From an uncultured Bacteroidales bacterium (GTDB taxonomy: Bacteria > Bacteroidota > Bacteroidia > Bacteroidales > Bacteroidaceae): a stretch of DNA of 64,000 nucleotides. Within the stretch, counting starts at the first letter, position 1; every line of letters starts with the position of its first letter. The position numbers and the translations under genes are program-made. The DNA is taken from positions 1-64,000 of the forward strand of contig CADCAG010000021.1 in the NCBI GenBank assembly GCA_902799355.1, given 5' to 3'. Below are positions 33,549-43,065 of the stretch, piece after piece. Under the pieces are notes generated by a model. That model was not told the DNA's origin, did no database searches, and saw only the letters and a program-made list of their open reading frames with translations.

Positions 33549-33564
33549 GAAAAAAATATTAGAT

Positions 33565-34071
33565 ATGAAACCAATTGTCAGCATTATCATGGGCAGCACT
33601 TCGGATTTGCCCGTTATGGAGAAAGCCTGCAACCTCCTCAACGAGATGCAGGTTCCGTTTGAGGTCAACGCACTCTCTGCACACCGCACACCAGACGCAG
33701 TAGAAGACTTTGCCAAAGGTGCCAAGGAGCGTGGGCTGAAAGTGATTATCGCCGCAGCAGGCATGGCGGCAGCCCTGCCTGGCGTCATCGCCGCCTCCAC
33801 CACCCTACCCGTCATCGGCGTCCCCATCAAGGGCATGCTCGACGGTCTTGACGCCATGCTCTCTATCATCCAGATGCCACCGGGAATTCCCGTAGCTACG
33901 GTAGGTGTCAACGGCGCCCAGAATGCCGCCATCCTGGCTTGCGAGATGCTGGCTCTCAGCGACGAGGGTATCGCCCAGCGTCTGGCCGACTACAAGCAAG
34001 GGCTGAGAGCAAAGATTGAGAAAGCCAACAAGGACTTAGCAGAGGTACAGTATGAGTACAAGACGAATTAG
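33565..34071 (+). CDS. purE: N5-carboxyaminoimidazole ribonucleotide mutase
   Basis: A 168-residue purine enzyme. 'IMGSTSDLPVM' (8-18) binds the substrate phosphate, 'SAHRTPD' (43-49) holds the catalytic His, and 'AAGMAAALPGVIAASTTLPVIGVP' is the core. It converts N5-CAIR to CAIR. The last 20 bp overlap the start of ispG in another frame, so the two genes are coupled. Confidence 0.97.
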   Translation: MKPIVSIIMGSTSDLPVMEKACNLLNEMQVPFEVNALSAHRTPDAVEDFAKGAKERGLKVIIAAAGMAAALPGVIAASTTLPVIGVPIKGMLDGLDAMLSIIQMPPGIPVATVGVNGAQNAAILACEMLALSDEGIAQRLADYKQGLRAKIEKANKDLAEVQYEYKTN

Positions 34072-35452
34072 CAGTGTAGCCCATGTGGGCAATATAGCCA
34101 TCGGTGGTGACAATCCCATACGTATCCAGTCGATGGCAACAGTAGACACCAACGACACAGAGGGATGTGTTGCACAGGCCAAGCGTATCATTGACGCTGG
34201 TGGTGAGATTGTTCGCTTCACCACGCAGGGCACGCGCGAGGCAGAGAATATGAAGAACATCTCTGCCCGTCTGAAGGCTGACGGCTATAACCAACCACTG
34301 GTGGCCGACGTGCACTTCACCGCTCATACGGCCGATGTCGCCGCACAATACTGCGAGAAGGTACGCATCAATCCCGGCAACTATGTCGACCCAGGCCGCA
34401 CCTTCAAGCATCTGGAATATACCGACGAAGAATATCAAGAGGAGCTGAAGAAGATTGAAGCGAAGCTGGTGCCTTTTATCAATATCTGTAAGGAGCACCA
34501 TACCGCTGTACGCATTGGTGTAAACCACGGCTCACTGTCGGACCGCATCATGTCGCGATATGGTGACACACCAGAGGGCATCGTGGAGAGCTGCATGGAG
34601 TTCCTGCGCATCTTCCGTCGTGAGCAATTCAACGACGTGGTCATCAGCATCAAAGCCAGCAACACCGTCGTGATGGTCACCACCGTACGTCTGTTGGTAA
34701 AGACAATGGACAAGGAGGACATGCACTACCCCCTGCACCTCGGTGTCACGGAGGCCGGTGAAGGCGAGGACGGCCGCATTAAGAGTGCCGTAGGTATCGG
34801 CGCCCTGCTCACCGAAGGCATTGGTGACACCATCCGTGTGTCACTCTCTGAAGAGCCTGAGTGTGAGATTCCGGTAGCTCGCAAACTCGTTGACCTCATC
34901 CCTGAATGCATCCGTCTGCGCCAAGAGGCCGAGGCTAGCATCAAAGACGACACAATCACCCTCCATCTTGACAGTGCTTCGCAGTGTGGCTGTGAAGACT
35001 GGGAAACCCTCCAACTGAAGGCCGCCATGGCCGTCGGTGCCTTGCTCATCGACCGCAAGGCCACGAAGCTCGTTCTCTGTACCGAGCGTTTTTCCCACTC
35101 GGAGCTCCAATCTCTTGCCGACAGCATTCTCCAGGCGGCCCGCATCAAGTTTACCAAGACGGAGTATATCTCATGTCCTGGTTGCGGACGCACGCTGTAT
35201 AACCTGCAGGAGACCATCGCCAAGATTAAGGCTGCTACCAGTCACCTGGTAGGTCTGAAGATTGGTATCATGGGCTGTATCGTCAACGGTCCTGGCGAAA
35301 TGGCTGATGCCGACTACGGATATGTCGGTGCCGGTCGTGGCAAGATCAGCCTATATAAACAAAAGGTATGTGTCGAGAAGAACATACCTGAGGAGGAAGC
35401 TGTAGAGAAGCTACTGGAGCTTATCAACAGCGATAGGGCACAGAAAGAATAG
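34052..35452 (+). CDS. ispG: 4-hydroxy-3-methylbut-2-enyl diphosphate synthase, compact form
   Basis: A 466-residue Fe-S enzyme of the MEP isoprenoid pathway. The TIM barrel covers about 1-280 (IRIQSMATVDTND; GVTEAGEGEDGRIKSAVGIG region). The 4Fe-4S domain holds C375, C378 and C409 (SCPGCGRTL, GCIVNGPGE). Bacteroidota enzymes usually carry a central A* domain of over 200 residues and total about 600. Here only about 85 residues (282-365) lie between barrel and cluster domain, so the A* domain is strongly shortened. All ligands are present and an activity is expected. Confidence 0.93.
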   Translation: MSTRRISSVAHVGNIAIGGDNPIRIQSMATVDTNDTEGCVAQAKRIIDAGGEIVRFTTQGTREAENMKNISARLKADGYNQPLVADVHFTAHTADVAAQYCEKVRINPGNYVDPGRTFKHLEYTDEEYQEELKKIEAKLVPFINICKEHHTAVRIGVNHGSLSDRIMSRYGDTPEGIVESCMEFLRIFRREQFNDVVISIKASNTVVMVTTVRLLVKTMDKEDMHYPLHLGVTEAGEGEDGRIKSAVGIGALLTEGIGDTIRVSLSEEPECEIPVARKLVDLIPECIRLRQEAEASIKDDTITLHLDSASQCGCEDWETLQLKAAMAVGALLIDRKATKLVLCTERFSHSELQSLADSILQAARIKFTKTEYISCPGCGRTLYNLQETIAKIKAATSHLVGLKIGIMGCIVNGPGEMADADYGYVGAGRGKISLYKQKVCVEKNIPEEEAVEKLLELINSDRAQKE

Positions 35453-35454
35453 CG

Positions 35455-36258
35455 TTATTTCCTGCGGGTCACAAGGGTGAACTGACGGGTTAGCGCCTCT
35501 TGCTCACGGTCATGGTGGGCAACAGCGACACGAAGGACGGCTTGGCCGTCCTTCAGTCGTTTATCGGCCAGCACGGTAGCGGTATAGCGCACTCCTGTAC
35601 CTGGGGCAATGCTCTCGATATGCAGATTGGGCGAGACATGCAGGTGCTTGTTGCCTGTCAGCTCGTTAACCAACGGCTGAACATCATGCAATGTATAGTT
35701 TGAGCGGTTCATAATCTCAAAGACCACCTTACACTGTTCACCAGCATGGATGACGCCCTCCTGACGGGTTTCGACAATGCGGACATTGCGCAGCTCAATG
35801 GCAGGGCGCAGGCGTTGCAGGTCAGTGACTGAGACCGTCTTCTCTGTAGACGGTGTCTCAGGGAGCTTAGCAGCCTGTTCATCAGTAGGTCCGGAGATGC
35901 CGAAGTCTACGCGGTCGTCACCACTATTGCTGCTGTCGTAGCCAGAGTCATCAGCAGGTGGAGGAGTAACAGACACACGATCACTACGGCGTGCTGCTCG
36001 CTCACGACGATAATCTTCGTAGCGCTCTGCCTCACGCTGGTCAGCGGCAGCACCGATAGCGGCACCAATTGCAGCGCCACCAGCCATGCCAATGATTGCA
36101 CCTGCATCACTGCCACGCCAACCACCTGAGAGGCCACCTACTGCGGAGCCCAGAATCGTTCCGAACTGGGCTCCCACATAGGCACCCTGTCCTGTATATG
36201 TTCCACAACTGGAAAGCAACAGGGCTAGCAAGGAAAATGCAATTATTGTCTTCTTCAT
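35455..36258 (-). CDS. glycine-zipper outer-membrane lipoprotein
   Basis: A 267-residue lipoprotein: lipobox LLSSC (C18). Residues 25-75 form a glycine-zipper segment (GTILGSAVGGLSGG, GMAGGAAIGAAIGAAAD). A charged linker follows, and residues ~150-267 make a beta-rich domain of unknown type (RNVRIVETRQEGVIHAGEQC start) that resembles CARDB/Ig-like accessory folds. Glycine zippers associate with membranes. It converges on ispG with 2 nt between stops, and no terminator fits between them. Confidence 0.8.
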   Translation of the reverse strand: MKKTIIAFSLLALLLSSCGTYTGQGAYVGAQFGTILGSAVGGLSGGWRGSDAGAIIGMAGGAAIGAAIGAAADQREAERYEDYRRERAARRSDRVSVTPPPADDSGYDSSNSGDDRVDFGISGPTDEQAAKLPETPSTEKTVSVTDLQRLRPAIELRNVRIVETRQEGVIHAGEQCKVVFEIMNRSNYTLHDVQPLVNELTGNKHLHVSPNLHIESIAPGTGVRYTATVLADKRLKDGQAVLRVAVAHHDREQEALTRQFTLVTRRK

Positions 36259-36289
36259 ATCTTTATATCATTAAAAGGTTTTCACGTTG

Positions 36290-36297
36290 CAAAGATA
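36290..36297 (-). promoter_or_regulatory. -7 box for lipoprotein gene
   Basis: TATCTTTG on the minus strand, 31 nt before the ATG. The -33 region overlaps the terminator stem at 36316-36330. Confidence 0.55.
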
Positions 36298-36315
36298 CAA
36301 AGAATAATAAAAAAG

Positions 36316-36358
36316 AAATAGGGGATTTCCCGAAATGTGATTAGGAAATCCCCTATTT
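36316..36358. terminator. terminator of the ribosomal protein superoperon
   Basis: Perfect 15-bp stem: aaataggggatttcc (36316-36330) and ggaaatcccctattt (36344-36358), 13-nt loop. It is 21 nt past the rplQ stop, followed on the minus strand by a T-rich run. Confidence 0.9.
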
Positions 36359-36379
36359 GTATAGAATCAATCAATATGA

Positions 36380-36886
36380 TTACTCAGCCTTTGCTTCTTC
36401 AGCAGCAGGTGCCTCTTCAGCCTTAGGAGCCTCCTCTACTGCGGGAGCAGCTTCAGCAGCCTCAGCCTTGGGAGCAGCCTTGCGTGAACGACGAGTCTTC
36501 TTCTCTGCCTTAGCAGTCTTGAGCATGTTCTCATCGAAGTCAACGAGCTCGATGAAAGCGATGTCAGCAGCGTCGCCCTGACGGCTTCCGAGCTTGATGA
36601 TGCGGGTGTAACCACCGGGACGGTCACCAACCTTCTGTGCAACAGCTCCGAAGAGCTCCTTCAGAGCCTCCTTATTCTGGAGGTAGCTGAATACTACACG
36701 ACGGCTGTTGGTGCTATCGTCCTTAGAGCGCGTGATGAGCGGCTCAACATATTTCTTGAGTGCCTTTGCCTTGGCGAGGGTCGTAGTGATTCTTTTGTGC
36801 ATGATCAGCGAGATGGCCATGTTGGCAAGCATGGCACGGCGGTGGGCAGTACGGCCCAGATGATTGAATTTCTTTCCGTGTCTCAT
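36380..36886 (-). CDS. rplQ: 50S ribosomal protein L17
   Basis: 168 residues. The L17 core ([20 protein letters not shown] start) ends near residue 128. A 40-residue Ala/Glu/Lys/Pro tail follows ([19 protein letters not shown]), far longer than in E. coli (127 total). Such low-complexity tails are common in Bacteroidota r-proteins. Last gene of the superoperon. Confidence 0.97.
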   Translation of the reverse strand: MRHGKKFNHLGRTAHRRAMLANMAISLIMHKRITTTLAKAKALKKYVEPLITRSKDDSTNSRRVVFSYLQNKEALKELFGAVAQKVGDRPGGYTRIIKLGSRQGDAADIAFIELVDFDENMLKTAKAEKKTRRSRKAAPKAEAAEAAPAVEEAPKAEEAPAAEEAKAE

Positions 36887-36914
36887 TGTTTACTTTTGTT
36901 CTTTTGTGGACAGA

Positions 36915-37853
36915 TTATTCTTTGTCCAGTTTGTACTTTGAAATATCAGTTCCAAACGACAGATTCAGACTCTCGAGCAAATCATCAAGCTCAGTGAGCG
37001 ATTTCTTACCGAAGTTGCGGAACTTGAGAAGGTCGGTCTTGTTGTACTGAACGAGATCACCAAGGGTCTCTACATCAGCAGCCTTCAGACAGTTGAGAGC
37101 ACGAACCGAGAGGTTCATGTCTACCAACTTAGTCTTCAGCAGCTGGCGCATGTGCAGTACTTCCTCATCGAACTCCTGGTTGCCCTCGACATCATTGTTC
37201 TCCAGGGTAATCTTCTCGTCTGAGAAGAGCATGAAGTGGTAGATGAGGATCTTGGCAGCCTCTTTCAGGGCGTCCTTCGGGTGAATGGAACCATCCGTAG
37301 TCACCTCCAGCACGAGCTTGTCGTAGTCGGTCTTCTGCTCGACACGGTAGGGCTCTACGCTGTACTTGACGTTGCGGATTGGGGTGTAGATTGAGTCAAT
37401 AGCTATCACATTGACATCGGTGCAGAACTCGCGATTCTCATCAGCGGGAACATAACCACGGCCTTTGTTGATAGTCAGGTCAATCTGCATCGAAGCTTTG
37501 GAATCTAAATGACAAATCACCAAATCGGGATTTAACACTTCAAATCCAGTCAGATACTTGCCTATATCACCGGCTTTAACAACTTGCTTGAACCTTACTT
37601 GCTTCAGGTTCAAGATAATGTTGGTAACATCTTCCTTTACACCAGGTACTGATGAGAACTCATGCTCAACACCGCTAATGCGGATGGTGTTGATAGCATA
37701 ACCCTCAAGTGATGAAAGAAGAATGCGGCGCAGGGCATTACCAATGGTAACGCCGAAGCCGGGCTCCAAGGGACGGAATTCGAACTTGCCGAACTTGTCC
37801 GTAGCCTCCAACATTACGACTTTATCAGGTTTTTGAAATGCTAATATCGCCAT
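36915..37853 (-). CDS. rpoA: RNA polymerase alpha subunit
   Basis: 312 residues. The N-terminal assembly domain (1-230: [21 protein letters not shown] region) and the C-terminal DNA/activator-binding domain (about 248-305: '[21 protein letters not shown]') are complete. Length is near the usual 329. It starts 4 nt before the apparent rpsD stop. Confidence 0.97.
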   Translation of the reverse strand: MAILAFQKPDKVVMLEATDKFGKFEFRPLEPGFGVTIGNALRRILLSSLEGYAINTIRISGVEHEFSSVPGVKEDVTNIILNLKQVRFKQVVKAGDIGKYLTGFEVLNPDLVICHLDSKASMQIDLTINKGRGYVPADENREFCTDVNVIAIDSIYTPIRNVKYSVEPYRVEQKTDYDKLVLEVTTDGSIHPKDALKEAAKILIYHFMLFSDEKITLENNDVEGNQEFDEEVLHMRQLLKTKLVDMNLSVRALNCLKAADVETLGDLVQYNKTDLLKFRNFGKKSLTELDDLLESLNLSFGTDISKYKLDKE

Positions 37854-37857
37854 TAAT

Positions 37858-38475
37858 TTAAATGATTTTAGTTCTTAGAGTACAACTCAACGATTGACTT
37901 TCCTTAATGTTCTCGGGAATGTCGGCGCGCTCAGGCATGTGGAGGAACTTACCACCCTTCTGAGCCTCGTCCCACTCGATCCAAGGATACTTAGAGTGGT
38001 TGAAACCAGCCAAAGCAGCCTCAATAACTTCGAGAGACTTAGCCTTCTCGCGAACGGCAACAATCATACCAGGCTTTACCTGGAAAGAAGGAATGTTGAC
38101 AACATTACCATCAACGGTGATGTGCTTGTGACCAACGAGCTGACGGGCAGCAGCGCGGGTGGGAGCAATACCCAGACGGTATACTACGTTGTCAAGGCGG
38201 CTCTCAAGCAGCTGGAGCAGCACCTCACCGGTGATACCCTCAGCCTTAGCGGCCTTCTCAAACAGGTTACGGAACTGGCGCTCAAGAACACCATAGGTGT
38301 ACTTGGCCTTCTGCTTCTCTGCCAACATGACAGCATACTCCGACTGCTTGCGGCGACGGTTGTTGCCATGCTGTCCAGGAGGGAAGTTTCTCCTAGACAA
38401 AACTTTGTCCGGGCCGAAGATGGCTTCTCCAAATCGGCGGGCAATTTTTGATTTCGGTCCAATATATCTTGCCAT
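37858..38475 (-). CDS. rpsD: 30S ribosomal protein S4, frameshifted C-terminus
   Basis: 205 residues as written. The S4 fold and S4 RNA-binding domain are normal up to '[10 protein letters not shown]' (residue 192). The following [13 protein letters not shown] is not S4. In the other frame the DNA reads SIVELYSKN and stops at 37875-37877, which is the family's usual end. One base appears to be missing around 37898-37903. S4 initiates 16S rRNA assembly and is essential, so this is probably a sequence error. Confidence 0.92.
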   Translation of the reverse strand: MARYIGPKSKIARRFGEAIFGPDKVLSRRNFPPGQHGNNRRRKQSEYAVMLAEKQKAKYTYGVLERQFRNLFEKAAKAEGITGEVLLQLLESRLDNVVYRLGIAPTRAAARQLVGHKHITVDGNVVNIPSFQVKPGMIVAVREKAKSLEVIEAALAGFNHSKYPWIEWDEAQKGGKFLHMPERADIPENIKESQSLSCTLRTKII

Positions 38476-38498
38476 AATCTATAAATAAAAATTATTCT

Positions 38499-38538
38499 TT
38501 TCGATGTTTCGATATCTCGAAGTTTCGGAATATCGACA
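38499..38538. repeat. octad repeat array, 5 units
   Basis: Units tttcgatg/tttcgata/tctcgaag/tttcggaa/tatcgaca, 40 bp with an 8-nt period, fill the gap between rpsK and rpsD. Confidence 0.6.
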
Positions 38539-38545
38539 TTAATTA

Positions 38546-38935
38546 TTATACGCGACGACGCTTGGGAGGACGGCAGCCATTGTGTGGCAGTGGTGTAACG
38601 TCTACGATCTCAACGACCTCGATGCCAGCACCATGTACGGCACGGATAGCTGACTCACGACCGTTACCGGGACCCTTTACGTATGCCTTTACCTTGCGCA
38701 GACCCAGGTCGAAAGCGACCTTAGCGCAATCCTCTGCGGCCATCTGGGCAGCATAAGGAGTGTTCTTCTTAGAACCACGGAAACCCATCTTACCAGCTGA
38801 AGACCAAGAAATGATCTGACCCTCGTCGTTGGCAAGTGACACGATAATATTATTAAATGAGCTGTGTACGTGGAGCTGACCGATAGCGGTAACCTTCACG
38901 TTACGCTTCTTTGAAGTGACTGTTTTCTTTGCCAT
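38546..38935 (-). CDS. rpsK: 30S ribosomal protein S11
   Basis: 129 residues; the S11 core and conserved end '[16 protein letters not shown]' are intact. It binds 16S rRNA in the platform. Flanked by an octad array downstream and a heptad array upstream. Confidence 0.98.
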   Translation of the reverse strand: MAKKTVTSKKRNVKVTAIGQLHVHSSFNNIIVSLANDEGQIISWSSAGKMGFRGSKKNTPYAAQMAAEDCAKVAFDLGLRKVKAYVKGPGNGRESAIRAVHGAGIEVVEIVDVTPLPHNGCRPPKRRRV

Positions 38936-38936
38936 A

Positions 38937-38964
38937 ACTTTAAACTTTAAACCTTAAACTTTAA
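38937..38964. repeat. heptad repeat array between rpsM and rpsK
   Basis: Units actttaa/actttaa/accttaa/actttaa, 28 bp, fill the gap between the rpsK start codon and the rpsM stop. Confidence 0.8.
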
Positions 38965-38966
38965 AC

Positions 38967-39348
38967 TTACTTCGTGGCCTTCTTCTTGTTTGCAACAGTC
39001 TTCTTCTTACCCTTACGTGTACGAGCATTGTTCTTAGTGCTCTGACCACGTACGGGCAGACCGTTACGATGACGGACTCCACGATAGCAACCAATATCCA
39101 TCAGTCGCTTGATGTTCAACTGGATCTCGCTACGGAGATCACCTTCTACTTTGAATTCAGCGCCGATAATTTCACGGATCTTGGCAGCCTGGTCGTCACT
39201 CCATTCGTTGACCTTCAGGTCGCGGCTCACGCCGGCCTTGTCCAAAATCTTTGCTGAACTACTTCGACCAATACCATAGATATAGGTCAATGCGATTTCG
39301 CCACGCTTCTCCTGGGGCAAATCTACTCCAACAATTCTTATTTAACAT
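38967..39348 (-). CDS. rpsM: 30S ribosomal protein S13, 5' frameshift
   Basis: The body from '[21 protein letters not shown]' onward is normal S13 and ends [12 protein letters not shown]. The expected start (M[11 protein letters not shown]) is not in one frame. [12 protein letters not shown] is encoded from 39341 downward, but the in-frame upstream codon is TAA. The ATG at 39346-39348, 6 nt after the rpmJ stop, is one base out of frame. One extra A in the run near 39341-39344 would explain it. A TTG at 39320 would give a shortened protein without its first strand. S13 is normally essential, so a consensus error is likely. Confidence 0.9.
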
Positions 39349-39354
39349 AAATCT

Positions 39355-39471
39355 TTAACCCTGACGCATCTTGTACTTGGGGTTCTTCTTGTTGATAACG
39401 AACAGACGACCCTTACGACGAACGATCTTGCAGTCGGGGGTACGCTTCTTCAACGATGCTCTTGTCTTCAT
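39355..39471 (-). CDS. rpmJ: 50S ribosomal protein L36
   Basis: A 38-residue protein: [17 protein letters not shown] start and [18 protein letters not shown] end. Of the usual four zinc ligands only one Cys remains (C14), so this is the zinc-free C-minus form. Position between infA and rpsM is standard. Confidence 0.95.
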   Translation of the reverse strand: MKTRASLKKRTPDCKIVRRKGRLFVINKKNPKYKMRQG

Positions 39472-39489
39472 ATTATTTGGTCTCCAAAA

Positions 39490-39708
39490 TTATTTGTATC
39501 TAAATACAATACGTCCTTTTGTCAGGTCGTAGGGACTCATCTCTACCTTCACCTTATCACCGGGAAGTATCTTGATGTAGTGCATGCGCATCTTACCCGA
39601 TATGTGGGCAATGATGGGTACACCATTCTCCAACTCTACGCGGAACATCGCATTAGACAATGCCTCTACGATGGTTCCATCCTGCTCAATAGCGCCTTGT
39701 TTTGCCAT
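39490..39708 (-). CDS. infA: translation initiation factor IF-1
   Basis: 72 residues, a complete OB-fold IF-1 ([20 protein letters not shown] start; KGRIVFRYK end). It blocks the ribosomal A site during initiation. The start lies 6 nt after the map stop. Confidence 0.98.
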   Translation of the reverse strand: MAKQGAIEQDGTIVEALSNAMFRVELENGVPIIAHISGKMRMHYIKILPGDKVKVEMSPYDLTKGRIVFRYK

Positions 39709-39714
39709 ACTTGC

Positions 39715-40518
39715 TTAATAACGTTTGCCTTCAATTTGTTCTACTTCTTCGAATGAAGATAATATCTCTGCCTGGCCTTTGCGGACACACAGTGTATGTT
39801 CAAAGTGTGCTGCCGGCTTGCCGTCGCGGGTACGAATGGTCCAGCGGTCCTTTCCATCCAGATAGATGTCTCGCTTACCCATGGTAATCATTGGTTCGAT
39901 AGCGATACACATTCCTGCTTTCAGCATGATGCCATTTCCACGGCGACCGTAGTTAGGCACCTGCGGGTCTTCATGCATCTCGTGACCGATGCCATGACCT
40001 GTCAACTCACGGACGATACCATAGCCTTGAGCTTCGCAATAATCTTGCACAGCACTGCTAATATCTCCAAGATGTCGACCTGCTACGGCATTCTCTATAC
40101 CCTTATAGAGTGACTCCTTCGTGGTGCGGAGCAACGCCTTGACTTCTTCGCTGACCTCGCCGACACAGAATGTGTAGCACGAGTCGCCGCAGAAGCCGTT
40201 GAGCAACGTACCGCAGTCGATGGAGATGATGTCGCCGTCCTTGAGGACTGTCTCGTTATTGGGAACGCCGTGAACCACGACATCATTTACCGAGGTGCAG
40301 ATACTGGCGGGAAACGGCCCTCCATATGGATTGGGGAAACCCTTGAAAGTGGGAATTGCTCCATTGTCGCGAATGAATTCGTCGGCAATCTGATCCAACT
40401 GGAGGGTCGTTATACCAGGCTTGATATGTTTTGCTAATTCGCCAAGAGTCTTTCCAACGAGTTGGTTGGCCTGGCGCATCAGCTCTATTTCATCTTCAGT
40501 CTTCAGATAGATCTTCAT
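39715..40518 (-). CDS. map: type I methionine aminopeptidase
   Basis: 267 residues. All five metal ligands are present: Asp in 'IISIDCG', Asp in 'GFCGDSC', His in 'LTGHGIGHEMHEDP', Glu in 'AIEPMI' and Glu in 'HFEHTL'. It removes the initiator Met from new proteins. Placement between secY and infA is standard. Confidence 0.97.
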   Translation of the reverse strand: MKIYLKTEDEIELMRQANQLVGKTLGELAKHIKPGITTLQLDQIADEFIRDNGAIPTFKGFPNPYGGPFPASICTSVNDVVVHGVPNNETVLKDGDIISIDCGTLLNGFCGDSCYTFCVGEVSEEVKALLRTTKESLYKGIENAVAGRHLGDISSAVQDYCEAQGYGIVRELTGHGIGHEMHEDPQVPNYGRRGNGIMLKAGMCIAIEPMITMGKRDIYLDGKDRWTIRTRDGKPAAHFEHTLCVRKGQAEILSSFEEVEQIEGKRY

Positions 40519-40526
40519 ACTGAACC

Positions 40527-41867
40527 TTAGTAGGCACTCATGCTACGTCCGTGGATGCGGCCTTCGTTAAGCAGACCGTCATAGTGACGCATGAGCAGAT
40601 GGCTCTCAATCTGCTGGAGTGTGTCAAGCACAACACCAACGAGAATCAGCAGTGACGTACCGCCGAAGAACTGAGAGAAGGCATCCTGCACATTGAGCAG
40701 TCCTGCGAGAGCAGGCATGATAGCGATGAAGGCAATGAACAGCGAACCCGGCAGGGTGATGCGTGACATCACCTCGTCGATGAAGTCTGCTGTTGGCTTA
40801 CCAGGCTTGATGCCAGGGATAAAGCCGTTGTTGCGCTTCATATCTTCAGCCATCTGCGTAGGATTGAGCGTGATAGCAGTATAGAAATAGGTGAATGCGA
40901 TGATCAGGAATGCGAAGATGATGTTATACGTCCAGCTGTGATGATCGAGCATAGAGCGTACAAACCAACTTGCATTCTCCGGAGCTGCATACTGTACGAA
41001 AGCCAACGGAATGAACATCAGTGCCTGAGCAAAGATGATAGGCATCACGTTAGCAGCGAACAGCTTCAGGGGGATATACTGACGGGCACCACCTACCTGC
41101 TGGTTGCCAACAACGCGCTTAGCATACTGTACGGGAACCTTGCGGACACCCTGTACCAGTACGATGGCTGCGCATACTACCAAATAGAGAATGATAATCT
41201 CAACGAGAAACATCACCAGACCACCACCAGTGATAGCGGTGAAACGTGAGGTAACCTCCTGAATGAACGCCTGAGGCAGGCGTGCAATGATACCGATCAT
41301 AATAATCAGCGAGATACCATTTCCTATTCCCTTATCTGTAATGCGCTCACCCAGCCAGAGGATGAACATACTGCCGGCAGCCAGAATGATAGTTGCTGGG
41401 AATACGAAGATTGACCAGCTGATACCAGGAGCCAGAGCAGCACCGGCCTGCATCTTCAGATTGATGAGATAGCTCGGTGCCTGGAACAGCAGGATAGCTA
41501 CTGTCAGGTACCGAGTATAAGTCATAATCTTCTTGCGGCCGCTCTCACCCTCACGCTGCATCTTCTGGAAATAAGGTACAGCGACTGCGAGGAGCTGCAT
41601 GACGATAGAAGCAGAGATGTAGGGCATGATTCCTAACGCAAAGATTGATGCGTTGGAGAATGCACCACCGGAGAACATATCCAGCAGTGACATCAGACCA
41701 CCGGCAGTCTGTGACTGCAGTTTGTCCAACAGCGCAGGATTGATACCAGGAAGCACTACGAATGAGCCGAAGCGGTAAATGGCTACGAACAGCATCGTGA
41801 TGAGGATGCGCTGACGCAGGTCCTCAATCTTCCAAATGTTCTTCAGTGTCTCTATTAACTTCTTCAT
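40527..41867 (-). CDS. secY: preprotein translocase subunit SecY
   Basis: 446 residues with ten membrane segments. The start 'WKIEDLRQRILITMLFVAIYRFGSF' region and the plug/pore helices are normal; the C-terminus 'QQIESHLLMRHYDGLL' is the conserved ribosome/SecA-binding tail. It is the channel for Sec export. Confidence 0.98.
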   Translation of the reverse strand: MKKLIETLKNIWKIEDLRQRILITMLFVAIYRFGSFVVLPGINPALLDKLQSQTAGGLMSLLDMFSGGAFSNASIFALGIMPYISASIVMQLLAVAVPYFQKMQREGESGRKKIMTYTRYLTVAILLFQAPSYLINLKMQAGAALAPGISWSIFVFPATIILAAGSMFILWLGERITDKGIGNGISLIIMIGIIARLPQAFIQEVTSRFTAITGGGLVMFLVEIIILYLVVCAAIVLVQGVRKVPVQYAKRVVGNQQVGGARQYIPLKLFAANVMPIIFAQALMFIPLAFVQYAAPENASWFVRSMLDHHSWTYNIIFAFLIIAFTYFYTAITLNPTQMAEDMKRNNGFIPGIKPGKPTADFIDEVMSRITLPGSLFIAFIAIMPALAGLLNVQDAFSQFFGGTSLLILVGVVLDTLQQIESHLLMRHYDGLLNEGRIHGRSMSAY

Positions 41868-41875
41868 TGTCTTGT

Positions 41876-42322
41876 TTAGATTATAGTTGCGTTACCACCA
41901 ACTGCCTTGATAGCTTCCTCGGCAGTCTTTGAGAATGCATTGGCCTCGACGTCAATCTTAGCCTTCAGTTCACCGTTACCAAGAACCTTTACCAGTTCCT
42001 TGCCATTGGTCAGGCCGGCAGCAACCAGCTCTGCAACGCCAATCTTGGTGAGGTTCTTCTCCTCTGCCAGCTTCTGCAGAGTAGAAAGGTTTACTGCGAA
42101 GTACTCCTTGTGGTTGATGTTCTTGAAACCAGACTTCGGCAGACGACGCTGCAGTGGCATCTGACCACCCTCGAAACCAATCTTCTTCTTGTAACCTGAA
42201 CGAGCCTTGGCACCCTTGTGACCACGGGTAGAGGTACCACCCAGACCTGAACCAGGTCCACGGCCGATTCTACGACGTGAATGTGTAGAGCCCTCAGCTG
42301 GCTTTAAAGTATGTAGTTTCAT
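41876..42322 (-). CDS. rplO: 50S ribosomal protein L15
   Basis: 148 residues, complete: LKPAEGSTHSRRRIGRGPGSG start region and KAVGGNATII end. Confidence 0.98.
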   Translation of the reverse strand: MKLHTLKPAEGSTHSRRRIGRGPGSGLGGTSTRGHKGAKARSGYKKKIGFEGGQMPLQRRLPKSGFKNINHKEYFAVNLSTLQKLAEEKNLTKIGVAELVAAGLTNGKELVKVLGNGELKAKIDVEANAFSKTAEEAIKAVGGNATII

Positions 42323-42351
42323 AATCGTATCTGTTTTAAATTGTCCTTAAA

Positions 42352-42528
42352 TTAATCGATCACTTCCACCAGGTGATGAACCTTGCGGATCATGCCGCGG
42401 ATAACAGGAGTATCCTCCTTCTCTACTACCTGAGAGATCTTGTGAAGACCCAGGGCATCGAGGGTACGCTTCTGATCTACGGGATAACCGATCTTGCTCT
42501 TAATCTGCTTAATCTTAATTGTTGCCAT
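42352..42528 (-). CDS. rpmD: 50S ribosomal protein L30
   Basis: A 58-residue protein, start [16 protein letters not shown], end [13 protein letters not shown]. Standard position between rpsE and rplO. Many ORF searches miss it because it is short. Confidence 0.96.
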   Translation of the reverse strand: MATIKIKQIKSKIGYPVDQKRTLDALGLHKISQVVEKEDTPVIRGMIRKVHHLVEVID

Positions 42529-42546
42529 AGTTTACGTCTCCTTGAA

Positions 42547-43059
42547 TTATCCGTTAAATACTTTATCCATACTGATACCACGTGTACCTGCGATAGTGTA
42601 GGCATCACGCATCTGGCTCAGAGCGGCGATGGTAGCCTTTACCAGGTTGTGGGGGTTAGAAGAGCCCTTAGACTTAGCGAGGACGTCCTTCACACCAACA
42701 CTCTCCAGCACGGCACGCATAGCACCACCGGCAACCAGTCCGGTACCGGCAGCTGCCGGACGGAGGAATACCTGAGCGCCACCGAAGTGAGCTTCCATCT
42801 CGTGAGGGATAGTACCCTTCAGCACGGGAACCTTAACGAGGTTCTTCTTAGCTGCCTCGACACCCTTGGCGATAGCGGCGGTAACTTCACCAGCCTTGCC
42901 AAGACCCCAGCCGATAACACCATTGCCGTCACCGACAACGACGATAGCTGCGAATGTAAAGGTGCGACCACCCTTCGTTACCTTAGTAACACGGTTGATG
43001 GCAACCAGTCTGTCTTTCAATTCAACGTCACTATTTACTTTAACTCTGTTCATTGCCAT
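42547..43059 (-). CDS. rpsE: 30S ribosomal protein S5
   Basis: 170 residues with the S5 double-stranded RNA-binding N-terminal domain ([20 protein letters not shown] region) and complete C-terminal domain ending [14 protein letters not shown]. Confidence 0.98.
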   Translation of the reverse strand: MAMNRVKVNSDVELKDRLVAINRVTKVTKGGRTFTFAAIVVVGDGNGVIGWGLGKAGEVTAAIAKGVEAAKKNLVKVPVLKGTIPHEMEAHFGGAQVFLRPAAAGTGLVAGGAMRAVLESVGVKDVLAKSKGSSNPHNLVKATIAALSQMRDAYTIAGTRGISMDKVFNG

Positions 43060-43065
43060 AATCGT

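Noticed and set aside
39320-39355. Programmed frameshifting in rpsM
   Set aside because: No slippery heptamer or downstream pseudoknot fits, and other r-protein genes nearby also carry indels, which favours sequence error.
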